A stretch of DNA of 64,000 nt from positions 744,001-808,000 of the forward strand of contig JAADJZ010000017.1 of NCBI GenBank assembly GCA_011032825.1, written 5' to 3'. Numbering within the stretch: the stretch's first letter is position 1; each line of letters starts with the position of its first letter. Source of the stretch: Massariosphaeria phaeospora. Lineage: Eukaryota; Ascomycota; Dothideomycetes; Pleosporales. Made by a program: the position numbers and the translations under genes. Under the pieces are notes generated by a model. The model ran no database searches, was not told the DNA's origin, and saw only the letters and a list, made by a program, of their open reading frames with translations. This document shows positions 22,664 through 33,571 of this stretch, one piece after another.

Positions 22664-23226
22664 TTGACTGCACGCTTGCACGATAGACGGCGCTCCGACT
22701 CTAAAGTTCGTCAGCTAGCTACAATAGCAGAGGTTCAGATTGTAAATAACTTACAGGGTGTTTGACTTTCGGTCGGCAGTCAGTGGATTGTCTAGGCGGC
22801 AACGTGGAGGAGTTTTGAACTTTTTATATAATATAGCGCTAGATCCACTTATCCACGTGTTACCAAGTGTGACCTGGGCCCAACCACACCTACAATGATT
22901 CAAATACTTCCACATCCCTCAATTGGTATTAGAAATAAGCTCATCATCCAATGAACGATTCCGCGTTCACAATGCGGTTCCGATAGCTGGGCTCAACAGC
23001 TTGTCCATCCTCATCAAAGGCCTCTAATTTTCTCAGTATCGGGATAGAACTTTCGCATACATGGCATCTACTCTTCGAAAGATGGTTTTAAAAGCTGCGG
23101 AGTTGAGATTGGACCATCGCAACTACTCTCTCAGCGCTGAAGTACTTCCTAGATCGTCCGGAACATCGCACACCTCGAAGCTCCTGCCTAAAGTCAGACT
23201 ATCGTACCAAGACCGCTACCGCAGCA

Positions 23227-23942
23227 ATGAAGGCTTTATTCAGAGCACGTAAAGTCATGTTCAGGTAAGTTTAGTGAAGCGACTGTTCGCACAGTCCGAT
23301 TGTGAAGGACGTCCTAATTGACGAAGGAGCAGCTTTGCCAGATCCAAATTGCTCACGGTCCGCGTGGGAAAGCCGCCCTCAAGCGAGGAATTCGTCTTCT
23401 CTGAAGATCTCGTCTTACATGCCGAATTCTTCAAGCGCGCCATGAATGGGAGATGGGCGGAATCTCAAGACCGAAGCATCGACATGCCTGAGAACGATCC
23501 CGACATATTCGCACTCTATCTCCACTTCCTACAAACCCAGCAAGTCCCCCTTTCTGAGCGCACAGGACAAGAAGGGATCGGTGACAAGTTCAGAGACCTA
23601 ACACGTGTCTATGTGTTGGCTGAGCAGCTGCAAGACAGCCGAACGAAGAACAGCGTCATACGCAGTATATTTGCGTCAACGGAGATTCAAAATGGCACTT
23701 TTAGTATCCCTTGCAGCCATGGAGTAGCACTGGGGTACGGGGGAACACCAGAAGACAGCCCGCTCAGGCGTCTTTACGTGGACCTATGGACATATCTGAC
23801 ACCTGGTACGATTGCTGATGTCTACGATACTGTCCCCAAAGAGTTTCTGCGGGATTTGGCGATTCGAAAGTGCGAACAGGGCGAAGAAAAGAAGACATAT
23901 GCATTTGCAAACGGGGTAGAGAAGTATCTTGCGAAAGAGTAG
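23227..23942 (+). CDS. BTB/POZ protein 3
   Basis: Predicted 215 aa: exons 23227..23264 and 23333..23942. It starts MKALFRARKVMF, then SFARSKLLTVRVGKPPSSEE; the BTB core is EFVFSEDLVLHAEFFKRAMN, GRWAESQDRSIDMPENDPDI and FALYLHFLQ. The C-terminal half shares YVLAEQLQDSRTKNSVIRSI and a G-x-P-x-S-PLRRLYVDL block with BTB genes 1 and 4, so the four are paralogs. The histidine usual before the dimerisation helix is replaced by SEDL. An alternative ATG at 23061 starts an unrelated short frame that ends before the intron. Confidence 0.78.
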
Positions 23943-24410
23943 CAATGGACGGGACGGGAAGATAATGATTTGTCGCAATGAGCTACGGAGATAATTGTTT
24001 CACTCAAGCTTGCAGGTTCTGATCGACTGTTCACAGCCCATGCTTTATGTGGGAAAACATGCCTCAAGGCATCTTCGCGTCTTTCCCAGATGACTCTCGT
24101 ATCTAGGCAAACTCCGAGCAAACAAGCACCCATTGTCACCCTGTTTGGCTCTTCTTTCTTGCAAACCTCACATTTGATTAATGTGCTAGCGTGTGCAATC
24201 GATCGAAAAGTAATTTCACTTGAGGTGTTTTTGTGGGTGAAATGTGAACCTTCTGTGTAGGAAGGACGGGCGAAGGAGCTTGCACGACGAGGAGATGTCA
24301 AGACAGCTGACTAGGTAATATCCGATCCCTTCGCGGATTAGTGTCCATAACAACCTGGATTCCGTCTAGTCAGTTGCACCATTTCCATCAATTCCATCAT
24401 TCTACCTCTA

Positions 24411-24456
24411 TCTTTACAAAGCCCTATTGTATCTACTATAGTATAGGGCATTAGAA
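24411..24456 (+). repeat. 96-bp dispersed repeat, partial or diverged copy 2
   Basis: It shares CTACCTCTATC and TTTACAAAGCCCTATTGTATC with copy 1 but is rearranged in the palindrome (CTACTATAGTATAG). The left half is hardly recognisable. It ends about 15 bp before the truncated BTB gene 4. Confidence 0.65.
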
Positions 24457-24474
24457 GGGCGGTGGTAAGAAAAG

Positions 24475-25005
24475 GTGCCAAGTTGTCCACACGCCAAGGC
24501 CGGGTCTATTGAGCTGGATGACGATCCCGCTGTAGTCGAAGCCTATATTCAATACCTCTACACAAGACAAGTTGCCTTTCCATCTGTTGCACACGATAAC
24601 TGGACATATCTGGCCAGCTTGTACGTGCTAGGTGAAAAGTTCATCGACATATCCTTCAAAAACGCCGTGATCGACACAATGCTGGACTATCATGAGGAAC
24701 GATCATCGTTCCCGCCCTACAAGGCTGTCAAGATTATATATGAGGGTACTCCGTTATTTTCACCAGCGCGAAAGTTGGTTTTGGACATGTATGCGTGGCG
24801 GTGGAATAAGATTTGGCCTCTGAACAACATTGAAGACTCCAGTCGTGAATTTGTAGAGGATCTACTTCGAGAACTCTTAAGGGTGCGTGCACCAGTAGAT
24901 GGCCCGTACCCTTGGAGAGCATCTGATGGTCGCTATCACTCGAAAGACAGTGGTTCAAGAAATGGAGGTCCGGCTGAGAGTCGGGGCACAGGCTCGAAAG
25001 CTTGA
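24475..25005 (+). pseudogene. BTB/POZ protein 4, 5'-truncated
   Basis: About 176 codons, no ATG. The frame opens just after a TAA at 24466..24468 and enters a BTB fold in mid-domain: SIELDDDPAVVEAYIQYLYT aligns with the second half of the BTB domains of genes 1-3. It continues YLASLYVLGEKFIDISFKNA and VKIIYEGTPLFSPARKLVLD, the paralog-specific region. The first 50 or so residues, holding the VHK..S.FF core, are absent upstream in all frames I checked, and a copy of the dispersed repeat occupies that place. Probably a truncated pseudogene. Confidence 0.6.
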
Positions 25006-25323
25006 CTAGTGAAACACTCAAGCGCACTTATCGACCAAATGGATGAGTCTACGGGTGTGTTATAATTCTACAAAGAGTTAGCAGTCAAGTCCATAGACAA
25101 TATCCGGCCACCTCAACGCTAGGTTTTTAGGATATTCCGCTTTCCAGAAGCTCGTTATTGCGGTCTCTAAACCTTACTTTGTGACTCCTGAATACACTCA
25201 GTGCACTTTGGCGTCCTCGATATGTGGTCTCAGAGACAAGCCAGTCAGACAATCATCGACCGAGCACCAACACCCCCTGGCAGAAACGCATTGCCGACCA
25301 AGATGGAGAGTAGACTTTAAGCA

Positions 25324-25419
25324 ATCCTCTCGACAGTGTACAAGATCTTAGCAATAAGTAAACAGTCTACCTTCATCTTCTCAAAGCCCTGCTGTATCCA
25401 GTATACTAGGTAATGTCTA
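25324..25419 (+). repeat. 96-bp dispersed repeat, copy 3
   Basis: Same length and orientation as copy 1: starts ATCCTCTCGACAG, contains CAAAGCCCTGCTGTATCCAG and ends TAGGTAATGTCTA. It lies about 230 bp upstream of the hypothetical gene at 25652. Confidence 0.8.
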
Positions 25420-25577
25420 CACAGAGCAGAACTCGTAGACGCAAGAGCATATGCTCACACGCGCCTACCGGATATAGTTAGTACACGCAGCCAACCACAA
25501 CCACCGTACCATGGTACCATACTGCTACTCTGACACACCCACACCACCCTCTGACTCAACCGCCTACTCTGCTACCC

Positions 25578-25585
25578 TATAAAAA
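25578..25585 (+). promoter_or_regulatory. TATA box (TATAAAAA)
   Basis: A consensus TATA element lies 74 bp before the ATG at 25652, followed by a CA-rich leader. It is one of the clearest core promoters in the window. Confidence 0.6.
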
Positions 25586-25651
25586 GGCAGACAGCACACG
25601 CACCACCACCACGCACCTCAAACCCTGCCTTCCACCAAACCATCTACACCA

Positions 25652-26376
25652 ATGTCCGAAGAACACCCCGCCGGCAACGCCGGATGGGACGAGGTCCTCC
25701 GCATGGTCGACGCAGCCTCAGCGGCCGACGCCCAAATCGCCGACGAATATCCCCAAGCAGAGGTGATTGAGAGGTGGATGCGTTTGTTTGGGTACTCGCG
25801 TATGGAAGCCGCGCAGCTTATTTCGCAGCAGCGAGGGGACGGTGAGTTGAACAGCATTTCTATTAGGGCATCTGCCTTTCCAAATTTATGCATATTTGCT
25901 GCACCGCGTACCGCGCACCAACGACTTAGACTTGCTATGAAGCACCACGCCTACCATCCATTCCAACACTCACTCACTCCCCCCTAGTAACCCGCGACCG
26001 CATCCCCTCCGCCCACTGGACCCTCATCCGCGCCTCCAAAGAAGCCCTCGGCTTCGACCGCGAAGCCTACGAGCACAGCCTGCAGCTGCCCAAAGTGTTC
26101 AAAGAGGCCAGCGCGACGATTTCGACGACGGGCGAGGACGGCGCAACGATGCTGCTGTTCCGATTGGGCGGCCTGCTCAGTTCGGCAGAGAAGGTGAGGG
26201 AGGTTGCGGGATTGGAGGAGCTGCCGAGGACGGTGAAGGGCGTGGATGGAGGGGGAAGGGAGGCGGCGTTTTGCTGTGTGGATAGGGGGGCGCAGGGGAG
26301 GTTGGAGGCGTGGCTTACGCTGCAGGCGGTGTTGCAGGGAGGGTCATGGGCGGAAGGAGGTAGATTGATTGCGTGA
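25652..26376 (+). CDS. Hypothetical protein
   Basis: Predicted 192 aa: exons 25652..25841 and 25988..26376, with a 146-nt intron that is long for this window. The protein starts MSEEHPAGNAGWDEVLRMVD and contains ADEYPQAEVIERWMRLFGYS and HWTLIRASKEALGFDREAYE; the second half is Gly-rich and helical. No signal peptide or membrane segment. Family not recognised. A good TATA box and consistent GC-rich codon use support a real gene. Confidence 0.65.
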
Positions 26377-26754
26377 GGAGAAGAGGTGAAGGGTTTTCGA
26401 TAGGCAGGGAATGATGAGTCTGGTTAGCGACCGTTGCGGAGTGCCTGCAGGAAGAGTTGTTACTTGTAACGGTTTGGGCTTGCCCAGACCTACTCTAGTA
26501 CAAGTTGGGATAGCTCATGTACGGCCATCTATATATGTAGCTCACCCCACCTCAGGCAGTCAATTAAGCGCAGTTCCTCCCCTCTCTCATCCTCTAGTTG
26601 CACCGTTACATTACTGAACGACAGCTCTGATGAAAGGGGTTATATACGTACCAAGCTATATTAGGTAGACGTCTGGAGTGTGGACTCCTGTGAGTATTCT
26701 AAGACATCTCCAATTACACCCTCCCCAAACAAAAACCCTAAAGAAGGCGCAAGG

Positions 26755-28109
26755 CTAAGACACAAACCCCAACGCCTGACGCACCAGCAGACCCGCCGTC
26801 CTCCAAACCTCCCTTATCAACTCCACCCGAGACCCCGTCCCAAAAACCCCAATCACCACACTATACATCCGCGTCCTATTCGCATACCTCAAAACGCGCT
26901 CCTCCCACTGCTCAGCCGCCATGCCGCCCTCCAGCACCCGCCCCAACAGCTCGCAATCGTACGCCGCCTGGTTCGTGCTGAGCGCAATATGCGGTCTCAA
27001 CGTCACCAGCGCATCCCCAACCAGGAAGAGCTTGCCGTGGAAAAAGGAAGCGTGCGGGGAGACAGCGTCGTGGATCTTAGTTACGAAGGGCGCCTGCGTC
27101 TGTTTGATTAAGGAGGCGATGCACGGGGGCATGTGCGCAAGCGCGGTTGCGCGCTGTGCTTCCCAGATGTGGGGTTGGACGAGGCCGCGCGGGACGGTGC
27201 CGTAGTGCGTCTTGCCGGCCGTGTCCGTCATGATGTGAGCGAGGTCTTTCGACCCGGCGGCCATGTTGGTGTACCAGACGAAGTTGTACAGACGCGACCC
27301 AGGCTGGAGATGGCCGTCGTCGGTTGGGATCACATAGCTGCGGTACGTCAGAACGTACGCGTGGAGCATAAACGAATGGTACGCTCGGAGGGTTTACACT
27401 AGGATGTAGTTGCGTTCCATGAAGTGGAGCGTGACGTGGCCTTCGAAGACTTGTCTGTACTGTTCGGGGACGCGGGACTCGGGAACGGTGCCGCGCCAGG
27501 CGACGTAGCCTGCGTATTGGCGGCGGACGTCTGGCATCAAGATACTACGGATTGAGGAATTCGAACCATCTGCGGCGACGACAAGATCTGCTGATATCGA
27601 GTCGGTAGTACCGGTTAAGACGTCTTCAGTATGTACTTGGACAGTCTCTTCTGCATCTTTCAGGTCGGAAACCCGAACGCCGATCTGATATCGCGCTCGC
27701 TTCGTCGTTTTTTCTTCTTCTGATAACTCTACACTGGGAGGGGCGCCATCGAAGTTTTCGCGCAGAATGCTCAAGAGCAAGCTCCAGCAGGTGAAGGACA
27801 TCGTTTTGGATGTTCTCAGCTTGATTGCCCCTTTCTTGTCGATGAACTGGGTTGTGGCCGCGATCTCATACGGCCGCCCTGTTCGATCATATTGATTCAT
27901 GAAGTTTACAACTGCCGGCCCTACTCGAATACCAGCATCGAAACCCAGGCGTGTAGTCGAAGCTTCCTGTTCTAAAATAGTAACATCATAGCCTTGCTGT
28001 TTGAGCATGATGCCATGCATCAGTCCAGCGAGAGACCCACCAACCTATCTTTGTCAGTACCCGTATACGCATTGCGTGGAGAACCCACAATGACGGCGGT
28101 TTTGGCCAT
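26755..28109 (-). CDS. FAD-dependent monooxygenase, 2,6-dihydroxypyridine hydroxylase-like
   Basis: Predicted 416 aa: exons 28109..28089, 28044..27398 and 27337..26755. It begins with the Rossmann FAD motif, MAKTAVI|VGGSLAGLMHGI, which is split by the first intron. The DG motif is LVVAADGSNSSIRS, and YAGYVAWRGTVPE is typical of the dihydroxypyridine hydroxylase branch of class A flavin monooxygenases. The GD motif is GDALVTLRPHIALSTNQAA, the RPH form of that branch. The likely reaction is NADH-dependent hydroxylation of an aromatic or heteroaromatic ring; the substrate is unknown. It is cytosolic (no signal). It is divergent from the rhodopsin-like gene. Confidence 0.85.
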
Positions 28110-28687
28110 GTTTGCTAGCTAAGTTGAGGGCTCGCAAACGGCTCGATGCGAGACGCGAAGCAGCAGAGACATATGTCGGAGTTCTTTCGTGGTCGGGAAG
28201 TTCCGTTCTCGCCCCCACACACACTCGACTACGCAGCCCATACAATATGATGTCGCGGAGTACAAGACTTTGTATTTTGGGGGCTATTGCAAAATCCACG
28301 GATTTGATTCGCCGGACAAGAGGCAGTCTTTCGCAAAAGTACCAACGTGGACAAGGCAGCACGCATGTAAGCTGTAGATGCATTCGTTGGCGGTGGCACC
28401 GCAGCAATCCAGGCAAAATTGAACTTTCCGACCGGAGAAAGGCGACATTTGAAAGTCGAAGAATAGAGCGATGTGCGGGCTTGAATACCGAAGGAGAGAT
28501 GCAGTCCAGAGAATTGCGACCCCAAAGCCAGTGCATGCAGCTTCGTGCAGAACCAAGAACAATGGACAAAGCCTAGGCACCCGAGACAGGCTCCGCTTTG
28601 AATACTAGAAGGCCTAGATTCTCCAAGTGATGCGGGAGTCCGGTGTATTAGACCTTCAAAGCCAGACATCACTTCTGCTCCGTAATA
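28110..28687. promoter_or_regulatory. Divergent intergenic region, monooxygenase and membrane protein
   Basis: 578 bp between two divergent ATGs must hold both promoters. Minus-strand open frames inside it (up to about 170 codons) have no supporting features. No clear operator motif was seen. Confidence 0.4.
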
Positions 28688-29899
28688 ATGTTCCAACTGA
28701 ACTCACAAGGCCAAAAAAGCTTCAACGTCGCCATAGCATGCATGAGTCTAGGCCTCGTCGCGGTAGTTCTACGACTCGTTTGTAAACGCTTGCAAAAGAA
28801 CGGCTTCCATCTCGACGACTTCTGGATCGTTCTGAGTGTCTTCGCATGCTTGGCGGCAGAAATTGTGGTGACATGGGGAAACATTACTGGCGGAGGCGGG
28901 AACGAGATGGAGGAGATACTCAAATCTGGAAGTAAGGATGTTTTGAGTCAAGTTTCGAATTACCTTCAGGTATGGCTATAGTAGAAAGGTTGGCTTTGTG
29001 TGTGTTGTACTGAACAGTCGTATAGGGATTGCTCCTCTCTTGGACGTTTTATCTCGCCGCCTCCTTCACCATTAAGATGTCGCTCTTGTCTTTATATCGA
29101 CGTCTGTTCACGACACAAGGCTACCGTCAGATCTGCCTTGGCTTGATGGCACTGTCGGTGTTGTGGTTCGTTGGGGCCGAAATCGGAAACTTCATAATAT
29201 GCATTCCTTTCGACTCGTTCTGGAACCGTCTCAAACCGGGGAGGTGCCTCAACTTCAACATATATGCTCTTGCTGTCGGCATCGTCGATGTTGTTATTGA
29301 CTTCTGCATTCTGGCTGTACCCGTAAAAATCGTTGTGTCTTTGCATCTTCCGATGTATAAGAAGATCGCCGTGAGCGGTATATTCCTTTTGGGAGGCTTG
29401 TACGTCAACATCCACTGCTGTGTCACCCGCTAACGTCTTTAGTACCGTGGTTACAGGCGCGCTGCGTGTATACCTGATGTATCAGCCATTCTCGATATAC
29501 GGCAAGCTTACTCCCGCACCTCTTCACGCTGTGCTAACATTCTCAGTGCATTTTGCCGAAGCTCTGATGTGGTCGAATATACACCTTCTGACAGCCATCA
29601 TATGTGCCTGTCTACCAGTTTACAAGCCGCTTTGGCAAGCCGCCGCTCGCCTCTCCGCGAGGGTCCTCACTCTCTACAACTCTAGGTTTCGCAGCACGAC
29701 TGAGCTACCGTCTTTCGTCAGACGAGACGACGGGCAAGGCTTGCCGCAAATGTCGAAGCCTAAGAAGGTGTTTCTTTCGCTGAGAGGTCTTCCATTGAGC
29801 GGTATCGGATCTCTAAATGCTGGTGGCGACGGCGAGGAACGCGGATTAACGTCCGTGGTCTCGACGATTCCAGAAGAAAACGAGGTTCGTGGGGTCTGA
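28688..29899 (+). CDS. Fungal rhodopsin-like (PTH11-type) integral membrane protein
   Basis: Predicted 370 aa: exons 28688..28969, 29026..29399 and 29443..29899. About seven hydrophobic segments are visible, e.g. FNVAIACMSLGLVAVVLRLV, FWIVLSVFACLAAEIVVTWG, LLLSWTFYLAASFTIKMSLL, LGLMALSVLWFVGAEIGNFI and AVGIVDVVIDFCILAVPVKI. The family signatures HLDDFW, KMSLLSLYRRLF and C..FN..ALAVGIVDVVIDF are those of the fungal rhodopsin-like domain (SAT20/PTH11-related). No CFEM domain is present. The cytosolic tail is Ser/Arg-rich. The role is unknown; PTH11 relatives are putative surface receptors. Confidence 0.85.
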
Positions 29900-30354
29900 G
29901 GAGGCCGTAAACAGAGATACGATGATGAGGGTTGATGAAGTGGGTGCAGGTCGTGGTTGTGTTCGAGAACAAGTAACAGTTTAAGCGAGTGGTAAGAGTT
30001 TTGCTGCAATCCACACCTAGTTCAGCTGCCTTAATAGGAAGTTTGAATCTGCCAAGTGTCTGGGAAGAAAAACACTGTGTTCTTGATAGAAGACAACGAA
30101 GAGTGCTGTACCAAAAGACATGTTCGTTTGCAAGCATATGGCTTCGACCCTCTCTGTTGATGAAAGTTTGCGCGAATGCTCAAGGGGAGCCTCATTTGTA
30201 CTTTCTCCGTTGAAGGCCTATATCCTTCAGCTTGTTCGAGCTAAGAGTCATTCTATCCACCATCGTCTACCCTCTTACTCGTCTAGAAGGTGTTCGAGAT
30301 GTCTTTGAGTATTATCGAAGAAAGCAACAAAGTAGAAAGGATAATAAATGCTTT
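29900..30354. other. Convergent 3' region
   Basis: 3' flanks of the membrane protein (+) and the F-box gene (-). Nothing else seen. Confidence 0.5.
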
Positions 30355-31014
30355 CTAATAGCATATGTTTCTTTTAAGATAAATTTTCTGCAAGCATCTC
30401 TGGACAAGATCGTAACCATCCATCCAAACTTCATCCCTAAGAGCAAGACCCGCAGAACCGAAATCGTTTTCGTTGTAATACGAAGCCCATATTGCCAGTT
30501 CGTCGAGCCTGAAAAGCTCTCGTGGATTGCACTTATCGAGAAACGGCAATGCTTGGTCGCGTAGGTGCGGAGCCCGCGTCATAACCCCAGCGGTCCAAAC
30601 ACAATAGAAAGTATGTTTGAAACGTGCGAGTTCGGACGGGGTCATAGGCGGATCCGGATACTCTTCTCTGCCAGAGTGTTTTTGAACCAGATGCCCCCAG
30701 GCGTCGGCGGCAGCAGAGGCACAGCGAGCGTTTGACTGGAGTCGCTTGGCTCGGATAAGGGATTTCGGCTCGCGGTCGTCTCGCGGCCATTTCGCAGCTT
30801 CCTCCTGCACGTCAAGCAATCGCTCGGCGTCGGTGAAATTCGAGATGGCACGAGGTGCGACGGCTCGACAGATGGAGGTTGGATTCTCTCGCCAGGTGTG
30901 GCAGAAGACGCGTGCTGTCTGAGCAAGAGCGGCCACGACGGAGAAATCGGCGGCATACTCGAAGACTTGACAGATGAGTTCGGAGGGGAGGGTCGTGAAG
31001 GGGGAAGCCGTCAT
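30355..31014 (-). CDS. F-box domain protein
   Basis: Predicted 219 aa, single exon. The N-terminal F-box reads PFTTLPSELICQVFEYAADF, then SVVAALAQTARVFCHTWREN, with the expected L-P..(I/L)...(I/V)F pattern. F-box proteins recruit substrates to SCF ubiquitin ligases through Skp1. The rest is helical with no WD40 or LRR visible (FYCVWTAGVMTRAPHLRDQA, ELFRLDELAIWASYYNENDF), resembling the many small fungal F-box proteins of unknown target. The ATG at 31014 directly precedes the F-box. It is divergent from the gene at 31411. Confidence 0.8.
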   Translation of the reverse strand: MTASPFTTLPSELICQVFEYAADFSVVAALAQTARVFCHTWRENPTSICRAVAPRAISNFTDAERLLDVQEEAAKWPRDDREPKSLIRAKRLQSNARCASAAADAWGHLVQKHSGREEYPDPPMTPSELARFKHTFYCVWTAGVMTRAPHLRDQALPFLDKCNPRELFRLDELAIWASYYNENDFGSAGLALRDEVWMDGYDLVQRCLQKIYLKRNICY

Positions 31015-31410
31015 GATGATCGATGCGTCGTGAGTCGTCGAAAGCTCGAAACTATGGCGAGCGGCGAGCGATGATGCCCTGTGTCTGACCTCCGGCCGGG
31101 GAGATGTTCAGCCCCATCCAGTGCTAGTCCAGTTCTGTCTTAGCGGAAACCTTTAGTTACGTGCAGGGAGGCCGGTGGAGGCTCGCGTCGAGGCAGCCAG
31201 CCGCAGTTCACCATGACCGGCACCGGCAACCTTCAGCATACACTCCGCCGCCGTCCGCACGCCTGATCGATCTCGGCTGGTGCTGAATGGTGCCTCTTCG
31301 ACCTCCGCCCCCCACTGCGTCGCGCGTGGCTCCTGTTGCCGCAGTCGCGTCGAAGCGGACTCGTCCCCGTCAGCTCCCGTCTCCTGCGCGAACAATCCGG
31401 GGCAGCCACC

Positions 31411-33571
31411 ATGGCTGTGGCCGAGGAGATGGAGATTGAAGAGCCCAAGGCCCAGAGATCGCACAACCGGCTCCAAGGCCTCTTCGACGCGATCCGAAGC
31501 CATCCACGCTATGTCTGGACACTCTGCGCCGGCCTGTCTCTCCTGAGCTCCAAGTACCTCCTCGTCGATCTGAACGTCCACTTCCCGCTCCACCTCCACC
31601 TCCTCCAGCTAGCGACCACCGCACTCCTCTCGCTATCCCTCTCCACGCGGCGACATCAAACCTCAGCAGAAGCAGCGAAGCGGCCGACAGTCGTAGGATG
31701 GCTGTTTCTGGTGGTTCTGGCGTCTCTCATGGCGGCGTCAACGGCCATGACCACGCAGGCCATTCTGCATTTCCAGAACATGCCGACCCTGGTTATGCTG
31801 TCTGTGAGTAATCTCTCCAAGTCATGGCTGTCGGTGTGCTCATGCAAACCAGACCGTATCGTTCCTCGCCGAGGACCTCATCACGAGAGGTAGCTCATCC
31901 AGTCGCCCGTTCCTAGAACCCCTTCGCCTTGCCGTCCTCGCTGTCAGTTGCGCCGGTATACTAGTGGGGGAATACAGGCTGCTTCCGCGAGGTCTGTGGG
32001 CCTCGATTCCGGCAGCGTTGCTCATCGGGCTGTCCAAGGCGCTCTATACAATTGGCCTCGATCGGCTTCCAGAGGCTGTGTCCGATGCGAGACGAATAAA
32101 CACGTTGACTTGCTTGGCAGGTTCGGTCATTGTTGCTGTTTGGTATCACGTCCATGGTGAAGAGGCGACCTACATCGATCTCCATAGCCGTCCGGGCTTC
32201 TTCAAAGTTCTGCGCTGGGAATATGCGCCCCTCATCTTACTAAATGCACTTTCTACAGGCACGGCTTTCACGCTCGGCAGGTCGGTCCTATTCCCGATAT
32301 ACAACAAACACGACAGTGGCTCTACCAGTCAAAGGGCAGTTGCTCGTGCTGGTGACACCCTCTCGCTCCTCTTCTTGGCAGGGATGATGGGAAGCCTCTC
32401 GACCTTGATGCTGCGGCGATCCTACATGACCTACTACCAACTATTTGCTTTCTTGCTCGCTGTGATATGCATTGGGGGACGTTCAGTCGTAAATGCACTG
32501 AGCAACAAGCGCCGAGACGACCGTAAAGGATATACCGCGCTTTCGGCTTTCGCTGGCTTAGATTCATTCGACAGCGAGAATACTGCTGTCTCGGAAACAA
32601 CAGACCCTATTCCCGCATCCGGTATCCACGAAGACCGGAAAGGCGTTTTTGTTCGCGCATTGATCCTGGGCATCGTAGCAACATTTCTCTGGACCATATT
32701 GCCGATTCTAAACTTCACCGAGAGGCCGTCTCTGGAGGTTACCACATCAAGCCCGAAGTTAGACCTCGAATACAATCCTGCAATCGCCACCGAGATCGTG
32801 TTGAGCATGTATAAAGAGCCGATCGAGGAGGTGACAACCCTTGTCTCAACGCTGCGGAACATGCCAAGCCTGTCAGATTCGAAAGTCCACATCTACATCA
32901 AAGACGACGAGGCAGACAGCGAGAAGATCAAACAATTAACCGGGGCCGACAAGGTGACATCGCTGCCCAACATCGGTCGCGAGGGCGAAACATACCTCTA
33001 CCACATCCTGCACGAGTGGGACAACCTCGCCAAGCACACCGTCTTCCTCCAGGCCGACGTGCACAACCCGCGCGAATTCTACCCGCGCATCCAAGACTAC
33101 TTCGACCCGGCGCGCACCGGCATGCTCAGCATGGGCTGGTCCGGCCACCTCTGCAACTGCGCGCACTGCGGCGACCGCTGGCAGTTCTGGGACAACACGC
33201 ACCTGTTCCCGCGCATCCACGCCCGCATCAACAACAACAGCAACGCCACCAGCTGCGCGCACGTGTTGCTCAGCTACAAGGGCCAGTTCATCGTGTCGGC
33301 GAAGCGCGTGCGCGGCGCGGGGAAGCCCGTCTACGAGTACCTGCACGATGCGTTCGTGGACGAGAACAGTTGGGCGCACCAGCAGGAGTATCTCCAGGGC
33401 CGTCCGGACTCGATGAATGCGCCGGATTTCGGGTACACTATGGAGCGTATGTGGAATCTGGTGTTTCAGTGCGAGAGTCCGGATGTGGCGTGGAAGTGTC
33501 CGACGCTGTTGAGTGGGAAGCGGGCGGGCGGCAGTGTTGCGGATTGCCAGTGTATGGATCCGGAGGTGTAG
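31411..33571 (+). CDS. Multi-pass membrane protein fused to a DUF3431 domain
   Basis: Predicted 703 aa: exons 31411..31803 and 31853..33571. The N-terminal 400 residues carry about nine hydrophobic helices in a drug/metabolite- or nucleotide-sugar-transporter-like layout (YVWTLCAGLSLLSSKYLLV, VGWLFLVVLASLMAASTAM, ALLIGLSKALYTIGLDRLPE, LSLLFLAGMMGSLSTLMLR). One more helix at about 435-455 (LILGIVATFLWTILPIL) leads into a DUF3431 domain at about 485-700: ATEIVLSMYKEPIEEV, NIGREGETYLYHILHEWDNL, AKHTVFLQADVHNPREFYPR, several Cys (CNCAHCGDRW) and a C-terminal CQC. DUF3431 is of unknown function, so transport coupled to a luminal modifying activity is only a guess. Confidence 0.8.

Noticed and set aside
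23822..24301. 159-codon minus-strand frame overlapping the end of BTB gene 3
   Set aside because: Half of it is antisense to BTB coding sequence and the rest has no recognisable features. The CEVCKK motif alone is not enough for a zinc finger.
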